Positions 38,245-47,846 of a stretch of 64,000 bases of DNA are shown here, piece after piece (position 1 is the stretch's first letter; every line of letters begins with the position of its first letter). A model generated the notes under the pieces. The model searched no databases, was not told where the DNA came from, and worked only from the letters and a program-made list of their open reading frames with translations. The DNA comes from an uncultured Gammaproteobacteria bacterium (lineage in GTDB: Bacteria; Pseudomonadota; Gammaproteobacteria; Arenicellales; Poriferihabitantaceae). The translations under genes were made by a program, and so were the position numbers. Location of the stretch: contig CAMYNW010000001.1 of NCBI GenBank assembly GCA_947259885.1, positions 84,216-148,215 on the forward strand, read 5' to 3'.

Positions 38245-40275
38245 ATGATAAATCCTGACCCGTTACTGCAGCCATTTCAGCTTAAATCCCTGACCTTACG
38301 GAATCGGATAGTAAGTACTCCGCATTCCCCCGCCTACGCTGAGAATGGAATGCCAGGGGAGCGATATCAAAAATACCATGAGGAGAAAGCGAAGGGCGGT
38401 GTTGCGATGACTATGTTTGGCGGGTCTTCATGCGTCGGGCCGGATTCGCCCTCGGTATTCGGGCAATTGAATGTCGGAACTGATGAGGTGATACCTTATC
38501 TGAATCGCCTCGCGGAACGTGTGCATCGCAATGGCGCAAAGACAATTTGTCAGATTTCACACCTTGGTCGCCGCACTACCTGGAATAATGGTGACTGGCT
38601 GCCAGTAGTCGCCCCGTCACGGGTGCGAGAGCCGGCCCATCGGGGATTCCCAAAGGAGATGGATTTGGCAGATATTTCAAGGATAGTGGGTTATTACGCC
38701 TCTGCCGCGCGACGGTGCAGGGATGCTGGGCTGGACGGCATCGAGGTGATGCAGAATGGTCATTTGCCAGGACAGTTTCTATCACCGCACACCAATCTCA
38801 GGTCAGACAGCTATGGAGGAAATCTGGCAAACCGGGCGAAGTTTATGCTTGAAGTTCTGGAGGCGATACGTATTGCAGTTGGTGACGATTTTATAGTTGG
38901 GGCGCGGGTGGATACCGACAGCAAGTCGAATGACGGGCTGCAGCCAGAAGAGTCGCTTCAAGCCCTGCAGTTGATGCAGCGGCAGGGTTGTGTCGATTTC
39001 TTCAATCTTAATGTGGGCAGGTTTGACACCGACTATCAGCTTGGCTGGTTCGCGGTGCCCGCGATGTTTCAAAAACTTTCGCCTTGGTTGCAAATTGCCG
39101 GGGCATTTAAACGTGAACTTACGCTCCCTGTGATCCACGCCACTCGTATTCTCGATTTGGCTACCGCCCGTTACGCCATTTCAGAGGGGCTGCTTGATCT
39201 TGTTGGAATGACCAGGGCGCAAATTGCCGATCCGTGGATGGTACGTAAGCTGGAGAACGGTGAAGAACACCGAATTCGGCCTTGTGTAGGGGCTGGTTAC
39301 TGCATAGATCGAATATACGGAGAGGGCGAGATGTTGTGCCTGCACAATGTCGCCACTGGAAGGGAAAACACTATACCTCAGCAAATTTCAGCGGCAAAGG
39401 CGCCAGGCAAAAAGGTGGTTATAGTGGGAGGAGGGCCAGCTGGCTTGGAGGCAGCCCGAGTTTGCGCTGAACGAGGTCACTTAGTAACGCTGTTTGAAGC
39501 CGGTGGGCAATTGGGGGGACAGATCAGAATTGCCAGCCTAGCTGATGTTCGCAGAGATATCCTCGGTATCGCAGAATGGCTCGAATCCGAGATTACCTTT
39601 CTAGGCGTGGATATTCGATGGAATACCCTAGCGGATGTTGATATCGTTCTGACTCAAAATCCTGAAATTGTAATCATCGCCACCGGCGGACTCCCGGATA
39701 CTGAAATTGTCCCCGGCGCCGAGGTGTGCATAAGCACATGGGATGCTCTCAACGGGGCTCCACTCTCAGGCAATGTGTTGGTTTATGATGATCACGGCCA
39801 GCATCAGGGGGCGTCGACGGTGGATCAAATTGCTGGCAGCAATCTGGATGTGGAGTTGGTCACACCCGATCGCCATGCTTGTGCCGAGATGGGGGCATCA
39901 AATTTTCCGATGTATGGCAGTCGTTTTCATCACAAGCAGGTAAAGGTCACACCGGATTTTCGTTTAATTAGAATAGAACCAGGATCTGACAAGCATCTTG
40001 CAGTCTTCGAAAATGATTTTGGAGCTGGTGAGTTTATGGAAAGACGGGTGGATCATATTATTGTTGAACATGGAAGCGTGCCAAATGATGAACTCTATCA
40101 GTTGCTCCGGCCCAAATCTGGGAACGACGGAATTACCGATTATGAGACACTGCTGAGCGGTCGACCGCAACCGGATGTAGATGGGTTCGCGCTATACCGA
40201 GTAGGCGATGCTGTGGCGAGCCGCAATATTCATGCCGCCATTCTTGATTCACGTAAATTATGCCAGAACCTCTGA
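38245..40275 (+). CDS. Old-yellow-enzyme-type NADH:flavin oxidoreductase fused to FAD/NAD(P) domain (2,4-dienoyl-CoA reductase / dimethylglycine demethylase DgcA-like)
   Basis: N-terminal TIM-barrel LLQPFQLKSLTLRNRIVSTPHS, GQFLSPHTNLRSDSYGGNLANR; C-terminal VVIVGGGPAGLEAARVCAERGH. Confidence 0.87.
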   Translation: MINPDPLLQPFQLKSLTLRNRIVSTPHSPAYAENGMPGERYQKYHEEKAKGGVAMTMFGGSSCVGPDSPSVFGQLNVGTDEVIPYLNRLAERVHRNGAKTICQISHLGRRTTWNNGDWLPVVAPSRVREPAHRGFPKEMDLADISRIVGYYASAARRCRDAGLDGIEVMQNGHLPGQFLSPHTNLRSDSYGGNLANRAKFMLEVLEAIRIAVGDDFIVGARVDTDSKSNDGLQPEESLQALQLMQRQGCVDFFNLNVGRFDTDYQLGWFAVPAMFQKLSPWLQIAGAFKRELTLPVIHATRILDLATARYAISEGLLDLVGMTRAQIADPWMVRKLENGEEHRIRPCVGAGYCIDRIYGEGEMLCLHNVATGRENTIPQQISAAKAPGKKVVIVGGGPAGLEAARVCAERGHLVTLFEAGGQLGGQIRIASLADVRRDILGIAEWLESEITFLGVDIRWNTLADVDIVLTQNPEIVIIATGGLPDTEIVPGAEVCISTWDALNGAPLSGNVLVYDDHGQHQGASTVDQIAGSNLDVELVTPDRHACAEMGASNFPMYGSRFHHKQVKVTPDFRLIRIEPGSDKHLAVFENDFGAGEFMERRVDHIIVEHGSVPNDELYQLLRPKSGNDGITDYETLLSGRPQPDVDGFALYRVGDAVASRNIHAAILDSRKLCQNL

Positions 40276-40390
40276 ATTAAGCGGATATCGAATCAATTTT
40301 AATAATACTATTTAAACAATAAAAACATATAGTTATAATCGATTTCGAGCTGATTTTGGGTTTTTACAACAGTGCGAAAGCTTGTTTCCG

Positions 40391-40708
40391 TTATAGCCAG
40401 AACCAGAAGGTAGCCAGATATAGAATAATGCCAATGACCACTAGTGCCGCCGGGAGGCGGGACCATCGAATACCCCGCTGCGATGTCTGTTCACGCGCAG
40501 ATTGAATCCACAATTGCTGAAATTCATCGATTACCTGTCTCGCTGCTGCATAGTCCTTATCGTGCGTTATCCACAGAGCGGCAGAACCAACCCACCATCT
40601 TCCCTTTTGGGTCTCAAACCACTCGATGCCTGATTCATCAAGGGCTTTTTTAATTCCCGCCGTTTCGGAGTCAGATGCGTGGTAGGTGTCAAAAATACGT
40701 TGCGTCAA
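40391..40708 (-). CDS. Small membrane protein (DUF6164-like); probable TTG start at 40708
   Basis: ORF 40391..40786; TTG at 40708 overlaps the folA stop as TTGA; C-terminal TM segment. Confidence 0.6.
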   Translation of the reverse strand: MTQRIFDTYHASDSETAGIKKALDESGIEWFETQKGRWWVGSAALWITHDKDYAAARQVIDEFQQLWIQSAREQTSQRGIRWSRLPAALVVIGIILYLATFWFWL

Positions 40709-41199
40709 TTGTTCGGTCGACGGGTGTAGATTGTATTGATAAGGCTTGGCTCTTCTTCGATTGGGCTCTGTTGGGTGATTTGCCACTCACATTCACTAAT
40801 ATTTGGAAACGTCACTGCGTTTTCAAGGTTTACCTCGTCGGGCACCCAGGTGACGTCAAGCAGGTTCAGTAAATGAAATGCCGCACGGTAAATCTGCCCA
40901 CCCCCAATAAACCAGATGTCGTCTTCAGCGCAAGCTGTCACTACATCACAAATAGTTTTATAGCACTCGACTCCTATCACTTCGTTCCGGCTCACCACGA
41001 TATTACGTCTTCCCGGCAGGGGGTTTGAGCCAATTGATTCCCATGTAAGTCGCCCCATTACAATAATGGCCCCCATAGTACGGCGTTTGAATCGTTTGAG
41101 ATCGGCGCTATAGTGCCATGGAAGTTTGCCGTCAATGCCAATTACACGATCTTTGTTCATTGCGACAAAGGCGCCTCTAAGAGGAGTTGGGTATATCAT
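40705..41199 (-). CDS. folA: Dihydrofolate reductase
   Basis: AMNKDRVIGIDGKLPWHYSADLKRFKRRTMG; downstream of thyA. Confidence 0.96.
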   Translation of the reverse strand: MIYPTPLRGAFVAMNKDRVIGIDGKLPWHYSADLKRFKRRTMGAIIVMGRLTWESIGSNPLPGRRNIVVSRNEVIGVECYKTICDVVTACAEDDIWFIGGGQIYRAAFHLLNLLDVTWVPDEVNLENAVTFPNISECEWQITQQSPIEEEPSLINTIYTRRPNN

Positions 41200-41232
41200 G
41201 TATTTCGGATTGCCGGATACCGGCGGGTCGGA

Positions 41233-42132
41233 TCAGACTGCGACTTTGAAATTGATTGCCGGATGTGGATCGTAGTTATGTAATATGAACTTATCCATAA
41301 TCTGTTCGGTATCCAGAGACAATAGCGGTTCGATATCTTCAAGAGTTTGTATCGACGGATCAATCTCTAAATTTGGCAGTGCGCGAGGTTGCCGCTCAAG
41401 TTGGGTCTTGAGTCCCGGAATATGGTCGTATTCCTGCATACTACCGTCCGGTTTAGCAGTGTAAATGTGTGCATCTATCAAAGTATGACCAAATATCCCT
41501 GCTTTGATGCCACTGAACCGTGACAATAGTTCCAGAAGCAGCGAGTAGCCGGCAATATTATAGGGAATCCCAAGTGCAATATCACAACTACGCTGAGTAA
41601 GATGAAGGCAAACATAGGGCTCGCCGCCCTGGTCATTTTGCACGTTCACCACCCAGAACGCATGACAAGGTGGTAATTCGCTTGTCTGTGCGTTACCGGG
41701 TGCCCAAGCAGATACGATCATGCGTCTGCTCATAGGATTAGTCTTAAGCGTATTGACTACATAGGCAATCTGATCATTGGTCTGGTTATCCGGTAGTGGA
41801 AAATGCCGCCAGAAATTGCCGTATGCGCTTGGAACCTTACCATCTGCATCCGCCCAAGGATCCCAAAATTTACAGTTATGTTTTCGTAATATGGATATAT
41901 CGGTTTGACCTGACAGAAACCAGAGGTTCTCAATGACAATATTTTTCCATGAAATTTCTTTTGTGGTTAGCAGGGGAAAACCGACTCGCACATCTATTTC
42001 ATAGTTGATATTAAAGGTAGATAATGTGTCGACCCCGGTGCGGTTAGGTTTGCGTGTACCGGTAGCGAGAGTTTCTCGGACGGTATCCAGATACTGTTTC
42101 AATATCTTATCCCTGCAGCTCGGACCGATCAC
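41233..42132 (-). CDS. thyA: Thymidylate synthase
   Basis: NRTGVDTLSTFN, LPPCHAFWVV active-site Cys, QRSCDIALGIPYNIAGYSLL; start may be TTG at 42102. Confidence 0.96.
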   Translation of the reverse strand: MIGPSCRDKILKQYLDTVRETLATGTRKPNRTGVDTLSTFNINYEIDVRVGFPLLTTKEISWKNIVIENLWFLSGQTDISILRKHNCKFWDPWADADGKVPSAYGNFWRHFPLPDNQTNDQIAYVVNTLKTNPMSRRMIVSAWAPGNAQTSELPPCHAFWVVNVQNDQGGEPYVCLHLTQRSCDIALGIPYNIAGYSLLLELLSRFSGIKAGIFGHTLIDAHIYTAKPDGSMQEYDHIPGLKTQLERQPRALPNLEIDPSIQTLEDIEPLLSLDTEQIMDKFILHNYDPHPAINFKVAV

Positions 42133-43387
42133 CCGGCTGGAAATAATACTCCAGCAGTTCCCGAGCTAACTGGGTAGACTTGACGTACCACTTCTCCTTG
42201 TTGATGCAAAGTACGGCATAGGCGATTTTACGGTCACCAAGTTCACCAAATCCCACAAACCAGTCATAGCGCCCCTTAGGTTTCAAACCGGTCAGTGAGC
42301 CCGTTTTACCGCCCACCTTGACTTGCTTCAGATGTCCACGATGAAATCTTCTGAAGGACTTTCTTGCAGAGCCATTTGAAACAGTCGCTTGCATCATTCT
42401 TGCGAGCTTTGATGCTGTTTCAGCATTCATGGCCGATGACACCGCGGGTTCATCATGAACATACAGTGGAATGCCGAAAGGCCCTGTAATCCGTGAAACT
42501 AAAACAGGCGCAACCAAATTTCCGCCGTTGATGGCGGTTGCTGCCAGCACAGCAGCATGCAGAGGTGACAGTGTATTACGGCGGGTATAGCCCGATGCGC
42601 TTTCGGCAACTTGCCAGGGATCCTCTACCTTCATATCAATGGTGCCGTTATCGAACTCAAAATCTGAGGCGAATCGAGCGTTAAAACCCATGCGGTAGAA
42701 ATAATCACGCAGGGTCTCTCCACCTATTTCGACAGCACCTAGGCGGCCAAAAACAGTGTTAATCGATTTGGCAAAGGATTCCCGTAAAGTAGGTTTGCGG
42801 GTCCACTTGTTATTACTGTGTTCAAATACGTTCTTTTTATAAAGTGTGGTGGCTTTACCGTTGTAGGGGATGATCGTGCCGATGTCCGCCTCTCCTTGAT
42901 CCATTACTGCGACAGCAGTCACAATCTTAGAAATGGAGGCAGCGGGGTAGGTGTTCACGACTGATAGGTTACCGTGATTTTTCCCGTCGCGGGTGCTGTC
43001 AGCCATAGCCAGTACTCGACCGGTCTCAGGATCAATCGCGACCAGCACGCCGTAGTCTGGATTGTGTTTTGCGAGCAGTCGTTGCGCTTCCTGTTGCAAC
43101 GCTGAATCGATGGTGTACTCAACCGTCAGATCGCCGTCAATGTCGAGGCCTGGAATCTGAATTGTTTCAGGAAAACTGTGGGCGGCGACTGAATCGCTAA
43201 TGACCGCGGCAATGCGCGGCTCATTGATATTAAAGTAGTTTGTTTTCTGGGTGCTGACAAGGCTCATGGCCGCAGGCCACATCGATGCCAATGTTAAGCT
43301 GCCCAGGGCAAAAAGCTTTAACCAGAGATGTGAGTTGAGCTTAGCCAGGGGAGGACCTTTAAGTTTCCCGGATGAGTATGCCGACAC
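42107..43387 (-). CDS. Penicillin-binding transpeptidase-domain protein
   Basis: SISK (SxxK), SIN (SxN) and KTG triads present; N-terminal TM. Confidence 0.88.
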   Translation of the reverse strand: MSAYSSGKLKGPPLAKLNSHLWLKLFALGSLTLASMWPAAMSLVSTQKTNYFNINEPRIAAVISDSVAAHSFPETIQIPGLDIDGDLTVEYTIDSALQQEAQRLLAKHNPDYGVLVAIDPETGRVLAMADSTRDGKNHGNLSVVNTYPAASISKIVTAVAVMDQGEADIGTIIPYNGKATTLYKKNVFEHSNNKWTRKPTLRESFAKSINTVFGRLGAVEIGGETLRDYFYRMGFNARFASDFEFDNGTIDMKVEDPWQVAESASGYTRRNTLSPLHAAVLAATAINGGNLVAPVLVSRITGPFGIPLYVHDEPAVSSAMNAETASKLARMMQATVSNGSARKSFRRFHRGHLKQVKVGGKTGSLTGLKPKGRYDWFVGFGELGDRKIAYAVLCINKEKWYVKSTQLARELLEYYFQPGDRSELQG

Positions 43388-43462
43388 CCGGATTCTATCT
43401 GATCAGGGCGAAAAAATTAAGCTTTAGTGTGATCTTGGGATAAGAAACCGACCTAATCTCGT

Positions 43463-43957
43463 TTAGCCCTGTTCGAGTAGTGTTTTACGGGCGTGATTGA
43501 TAGTCTTCGCGAGAAAATCAGAACCGCCTTTATCCGGGTGTACCCGGGACATTAACTTTCTGTGCGCGGTGATGATATCGTCTCTTGAGGCGCCGGGCTC
43601 AAGTCCAAGAATCTCAAGTGCCTCTTTCTTGCTCATGGTTTCAATAGGTCTCTGGCCCTGTTGCTGATTGCCGGATTTGCCAGAGTTGCCCCATTGTCGG
43701 CTTTGCTGCTGGACATTAGACCACATTCGCTGTGCCGCCATAGCTTTGTTGATCCACGGAACCGCTGCACTAAACAGGGCAAACAGCCAAGGTATGCGAC
43801 CGGTTACCACTAATAATAGTAATGTGATACCAATACCATAAAGCATCGCAGTTCGAAGTGATTGCTGTCGCTTGGCCGGCGAGGCGCGGTGGTACCATGA
43901 CAAATACCACATTATGCCTGCTACAGCGACTAGAGCTAGGAATAATCGGATTGCCAT
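43463..43957 (-). CDS. Membrane-anchored J-domain (DnaJ/TIM14-like) protein
   Basis: Two N-terminal TM segments; C-terminal EALEILGLEPGASRDDIITAHRKLMSRVHPDKGGS. Confidence 0.9.
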   Translation of the reverse strand: MAIRLFLALVAVAGIMWYLSWYHRASPAKRQQSLRTAMLYGIGITLLLLVVTGRIPWLFALFSAAVPWINKAMAAQRMWSNVQQQSRQWGNSGKSGNQQQGQRPIETMSKKEALEILGLEPGASRDDIITAHRKLMSRVHPDKGGSDFLAKTINHARKTLLEQG

Positions 43958-44066
43958 ATTCTATACGCAGGGATTAAAGCACTGATTTATAGCGGACACG
44001 TTCAAATCTGTGATAGGTTCCAGATCAGTTCGAAGTCTACAAAAAGCAAACTCATATTGTATCAAG

Positions 44067-44669
44067 ATGAACGAGACGATAGACAGTATTCTTACTTTCT
44101 GGTTCGGCAACGGCCAGACTGCCCAAGAGATCAGTGATGAAAAAAAAGCGATGTGGTGGGCTAAAAATGAACAAATAGATCAGGAGATATCTGGACGCTT
44201 TCGAGCAGTGGTTGAATCGGTAGCTAATTCGGATTTAGATCACTGGCGTGAATCTGCCAAAGGAATATTGGCCAGTATTATCTGTACCGACCAGTTTCCA
44301 AGAAATATGTTTCGCGGCAGCGCTAAATCGTTCGCTTATGATTCATTAGCTTTGAGTATGGCTCAACAGGCGGTAGCCACTCAGACCGACCTTGACCTGT
44401 TGCCAATTCAACGAGTGTTCGTTTATCTGCCGTTTGAACACAGTGAAGACATTGCAATGCAACATGAATCAAAGGAGCTGTTTGTAAAACTGCATGGAGA
44501 GGTAGGTGCCGAGGATAAAGAGCTTTTTGCCAGTTACATCGATTTCGCCCAGCGCCACCTTGAAATAGTGGATCGGTTCGGAAGGTTTCCGCATCGCAAC
44601 GAGATTCTGGGTCGTGAATCTTCTTCGGAAGAAAAAGAGTTCTTGGCCACACCAGGTTCTTCGTTTTAA
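44067..44669 (+). CDS. DUF924 family protein
   Basis: ILTFWFGNG..., ASIICTDQFPRNMFRGSAKSFAYD, FVYLPFEHSEDIAMQ motifs. Confidence 0.9.
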   Translation: MNETIDSILTFWFGNGQTAQEISDEKKAMWWAKNEQIDQEISGRFRAVVESVANSDLDHWRESAKGILASIICTDQFPRNMFRGSAKSFAYDSLALSMAQQAVATQTDLDLLPIQRVFVYLPFEHSEDIAMQHESKELFVKLHGEVGAEDKELFASYIDFAQRHLEIVDRFGRFPHRNEILGRESSSEEKEFLATPGSSF

Positions 44670-46399
44670 TCGGTGCGTGTGGCTTTCCTGGTCTTGCTTC
44701 CAGATTTTGTTTGCGAGCTCAGCCACTTGCCCAAACTTGTAATGGGGCGACTCTCACCTGTCACCATGTAATGTAATAAATCCGGGTAAGTACAGATATA
44801 TGCAATGCTTGATTTAGCTGCGGGGTTTCCCGCGAATAGGATCCGGTCATGGGGCTTAAGAGGGATATTGGGATCGGGTAGCAAAATTCGTTCATTGCCT
44901 CTCTTTAATAGTAGTGCAATGCAGGGAAGTTTTTTCTTACGATTTCCCGGCTCATGGGTGATATGGCGCAAGAGTATCGAATGCGCCGGATTGTTCCAGT
45001 CCATGAATGCCTTAGTACGTTCAGGTCTAAGGGTAATTACCCAACATGACGGGTTGGTGTCCTCGATGCAGCCCAAAAGTCGACAAACTAAAATGCGCGA
45101 CCACTCATCGGGTTGTCTATTAGACAGCGCTAAAAAATCAGCAGTTAAGGGGGTGGTGATCAGCGCCAGCAGCTCGTTTGATATTAGCTTGCTGTGATTA
45201 GTGATCAGATCAATATTTGCGGCGCTGAATATTAAGTTGTTAGTGGCAAATTCCTGTCTCGCGACGGTAAATAATTTCGGCTGTATGGCCTTTGCAGTTA
45301 AGATTATGGAGAGATTATTAACATCATGATCAGTACCAGCGATAATGCCAACCGCTTCATGCACTCTGGCCATTTCCAGCGTGTCTGCCTCCGTACCACG
45401 GCCGGTAATACTCCCTTCAGGAGGATTGGTTAGATCCGGTCGTTCCTCTATTACCGTAACCGGCATTCCCAACGTCACCAGCTTCTGATAAACGGCCTTT
45501 CCAAACCGGCCATAGCCGCAAAGTACCCACTTACCATGGGGTGGGAACACTGGTTCGGACAATGGTGTGCCAATTGGCGAAGACAACCACTGATGCAGTA
45601 GATAATTACTTGGCAGGCTAAGTGCGTTAGAGAGATAGTGCGCGAATATGTCGTATGGATAAATTATATGTTCGGTGTCAAAGGATGCCATGTTGACGCC
45701 TGTATCATTGCTTTCCGCCCAGCAATAGACCTTAATATCCCGATTCAGTAGCTTACAAGCGATAGCAATTTTAAGATTAACCTGGTCATCGCGCGTAATC
45801 GCAATCGTTCCCACGCAGTATGCACTACCAAGGCCGGCGTTCAATAGCGTGTCAGAATCAGAGGCATCAGCATTTAGGCACGGCACGTCCTGTGGTAGCT
45901 CTTCTAACAATAATTCGTTGATCCTGTCGGGATTTACATCTACAACAACGCATCGTATGTCATTGTGAGTAAGCGCCTCCACCACAAGCCTGCCAGTGTC
46001 CCCGTATCCGCAAATCAGATAGAACGGTTCGCGAACCTTTTGTACTTTTCGAATAAACCCATTGCGGGTTACAGCGGCACGAAACATTGGGGTCTGGATA
46101 AGAGTAATTAATGTCCCAATGGCATATAACCAGGAGATGACGGTGGTGTAGATCGTAATTGTTGCCCAGAGTCTCTGACCATCGGTAAACGGATAAGGAA
46201 TTTCGCCAAAACCGATGGTGGAGCCCATAAAGCTGACGAAGTAAAAAGCGTGGAAGAAGTTCATTTGCCATGGCTGACCCAGATTGTCCTGCCCTGGTAT
46301 CAGGACGAATCCAAGCACGGCGAATGCATAGGCACAGATCAATACGATTAACGGTGTGCGCATCCTGCGCATGACCAGAAATATAATGAGCTGCATCAA
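44666..46399 (-). CDS. Potassium channel-like protein with two TrkA-N (RCK) domains
   Basis: Pore-like SFMGSTIGFGEIPYPFTDGQRLWAT; two Rossmann motifs YLICGYGDTGRLV and WVLCGYGRFGKAV. Confidence 0.88.
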   Translation of the reverse strand: MMQLIIFLVMRRMRTPLIVLICAYAFAVLGFVLIPGQDNLGQPWQMNFFHAFYFVSFMGSTIGFGEIPYPFTDGQRLWATITIYTTVISWLYAIGTLITLIQTPMFRAAVTRNGFIRKVQKVREPFYLICGYGDTGRLVVEALTHNDIRCVVVDVNPDRINELLLEELPQDVPCLNADASDSDTLLNAGLGSAYCVGTIAITRDDQVNLKIAIACKLLNRDIKVYCWAESNDTGVNMASFDTEHIIYPYDIFAHYLSNALSLPSNYLLHQWLSSPIGTPLSEPVFPPHGKWVLCGYGRFGKAVYQKLVTLGMPVTVIEERPDLTNPPEGSITGRGTEADTLEMARVHEAVGIIAGTDHDVNNLSIILTAKAIQPKLFTVARQEFATNNLIFSAANIDLITNHSKLISNELLALITTPLTADFLALSNRQPDEWSRILVCRLLGCIEDTNPSCWVITLRPERTKAFMDWNNPAHSILLRHITHEPGNRKKKLPCIALLLKRGNERILLPDPNIPLKPHDRILFAGNPAAKSSIAYICTYPDLLHYMVTGESRPITSLGKWLSSQTKSGSKTRKATRTD

Positions 46400-46432
46400 C
46401 TATTTCCCCTGGAGCGGTGGGCTTGCTCTCAG

Positions 46433-46816
46433 TTAGCGGCGATGAATACTGGTCTCCATGGTCAAGATAACAACTGAGACGAAATTCGCAAGCAGTGCTC
46501 CACCAGATAAAGACACGATACTTGCCAGGGCATGCTCGCTAAGTGGCTGTGACATGCCATAAACAACAATGCCCCAAACAATACAGGCTGCAATCAACTG
46601 CAAATCAGCCACCAGGCTAGATGCTAAAAGAACGGTTCCAACATGGGATTTGTCACCAAATTTCATAATTGTAGCAATCAAACTAACTACCACGGCAGCA
46701 AACAGTTCGAATACATTGTGGTGATCGGGATTAGACATGTCGCCAATGAAAAAACCGAAATTGAGGGTCAGTGCAAGTAGAATAAAGAAGGCGAATAAAA
46801 CTTTCTCATAAAGCAT
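46433..46816 (-). CDS. Small four-TM conserved membrane protein
   Basis: Four hydrophobic segments in 127 aa; immediately upstream of and co-oriented with the K+ channel-like gene. Confidence 0.6.
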   Translation of the reverse strand: MLYEKVLFAFFILLALTLNFGFFIGDMSNPDHHNVFELFAAVVVSLIATIMKFGDKSHVGTVLLASSLVADLQLIAACIVWGIVVYGMSQPLSEHALASIVSLSGGALLANFVSVVILTMETSIHRR

Positions 46817-46843
46817 GACAGTACCTGTGTGTCGAGGTTGTAG

Positions 46844-47659
46844 TTAATCGATTGTCAGAGAATGGTCCATTTCCAAAGCTGGTAGCTCGGTGCTGCAACT
46901 GCTTACTGGCCTTGCAGGGACTCCGGCTACAGTATAGTGCGCCAAGACATCGTCGAGCACCACACTGCCAGCACCAATCTTAGCGCCCTCACCAACCTTT
47001 ACGTTGCCGAGAATTTTAGCGCCTGCACCGATCAAGACCCCGCTGGCTATCTTTGGGTGACGGTCCCCGGCGTCTTTACCGGTGCCGCCTAGAGTGACCT
47101 CGTGAAGCATCGAGACGTTGTCTCCAACAACGGCCGTCTCTCCAATTACGATCGATGTCGCATGGTCAATCAAGATGCCGTTGCCCACTTGCGCGGCAGG
47201 ATGGATATCCATGGCAAAAGTTTCGCTGGTGCGGCTTTGCAAGTAGCGTGCGAGATCCCGACGATTGTGATGCCACAGCCAGTGAGAGACTCTGTACATT
47301 TGTAATCCCTGAAAGCCTTTATAGTACAAGAACGGAATTGAGTACTGGCTACACGCCGGATCTCGATCACAAACTGCGAGTAAGTCGAGTCTGGCAGATT
47401 GGGTGATTTCTGGGTCGTCCTTATAGACCTCAGCGCATAAATTGCGCAGGCTGTTTTGTGATAGTGCCGGACATTCGAGCTTTTGTGCTAGAAGTGCGGA
47501 GAGCGCACATTCAAAATTGTCGTGATCGAGTACGATGGGGTGCGCGAACGCAGCCAGAATCGGCTCACGTTCGAGCTGTTGTTCAACTTCTTTGCGAAGC
47601 GTTTCCCATATGGCATCAGTACTACTCTTTCCTAGGAGCGTGTTAACGGCTCTGTTCAT
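46844..47659 (-). CDS. cysE: Serine O-acetyltransferase
   Basis: Hexapeptide-repeat region DIHPAAQVGNGILIDHATSIVIGETAVVGDNVSMLHEVTLGGTGK. Confidence 0.95.
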   Translation of the reverse strand: MNRAVNTLLGKSSTDAIWETLRKEVEQQLEREPILAAFAHPIVLDHDNFECALSALLAQKLECPALSQNSLRNLCAEVYKDDPEITQSARLDLLAVCDRDPACSQYSIPFLYYKGFQGLQMYRVSHWLWHHNRRDLARYLQSRTSETFAMDIHPAAQVGNGILIDHATSIVIGETAVVGDNVSMLHEVTLGGTGKDAGDRHPKIASGVLIGAGAKILGNVKVGEGAKIGAGSVVLDDVLAHYTVAGVPARPVSSCSTELPALEMDHSLTID

Positions 47660-47788
47660 GGGTTTATTATAGGGTAATAGCGGCCGAATGCGACGCCTAA
47701 ACCTCGCTGCTGTCCGGACGCTTAACAGTAACTGCGTTACCCAGTGTAACCCCAGGGGGCTTGGATTTCGGTCGAGTTTAAGGTTAAA

Positions 47789-47820
47789 ACCGGATTAGCC
47801 AGTTTAGTAGCTAATCCGGT
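47789..47820 (-). terminator. Intrinsic terminator downstream of the Do-type protease gene
   Basis: Perfect 11-bp stem ACCGGATTAGC/GCTAATCCGGT with 10-nt loop; short T-run follows on the minus strand. Confidence 0.65.
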
Positions 47821-47846
47821 ATAGAGTTATTTAGTAAACGAATTTC

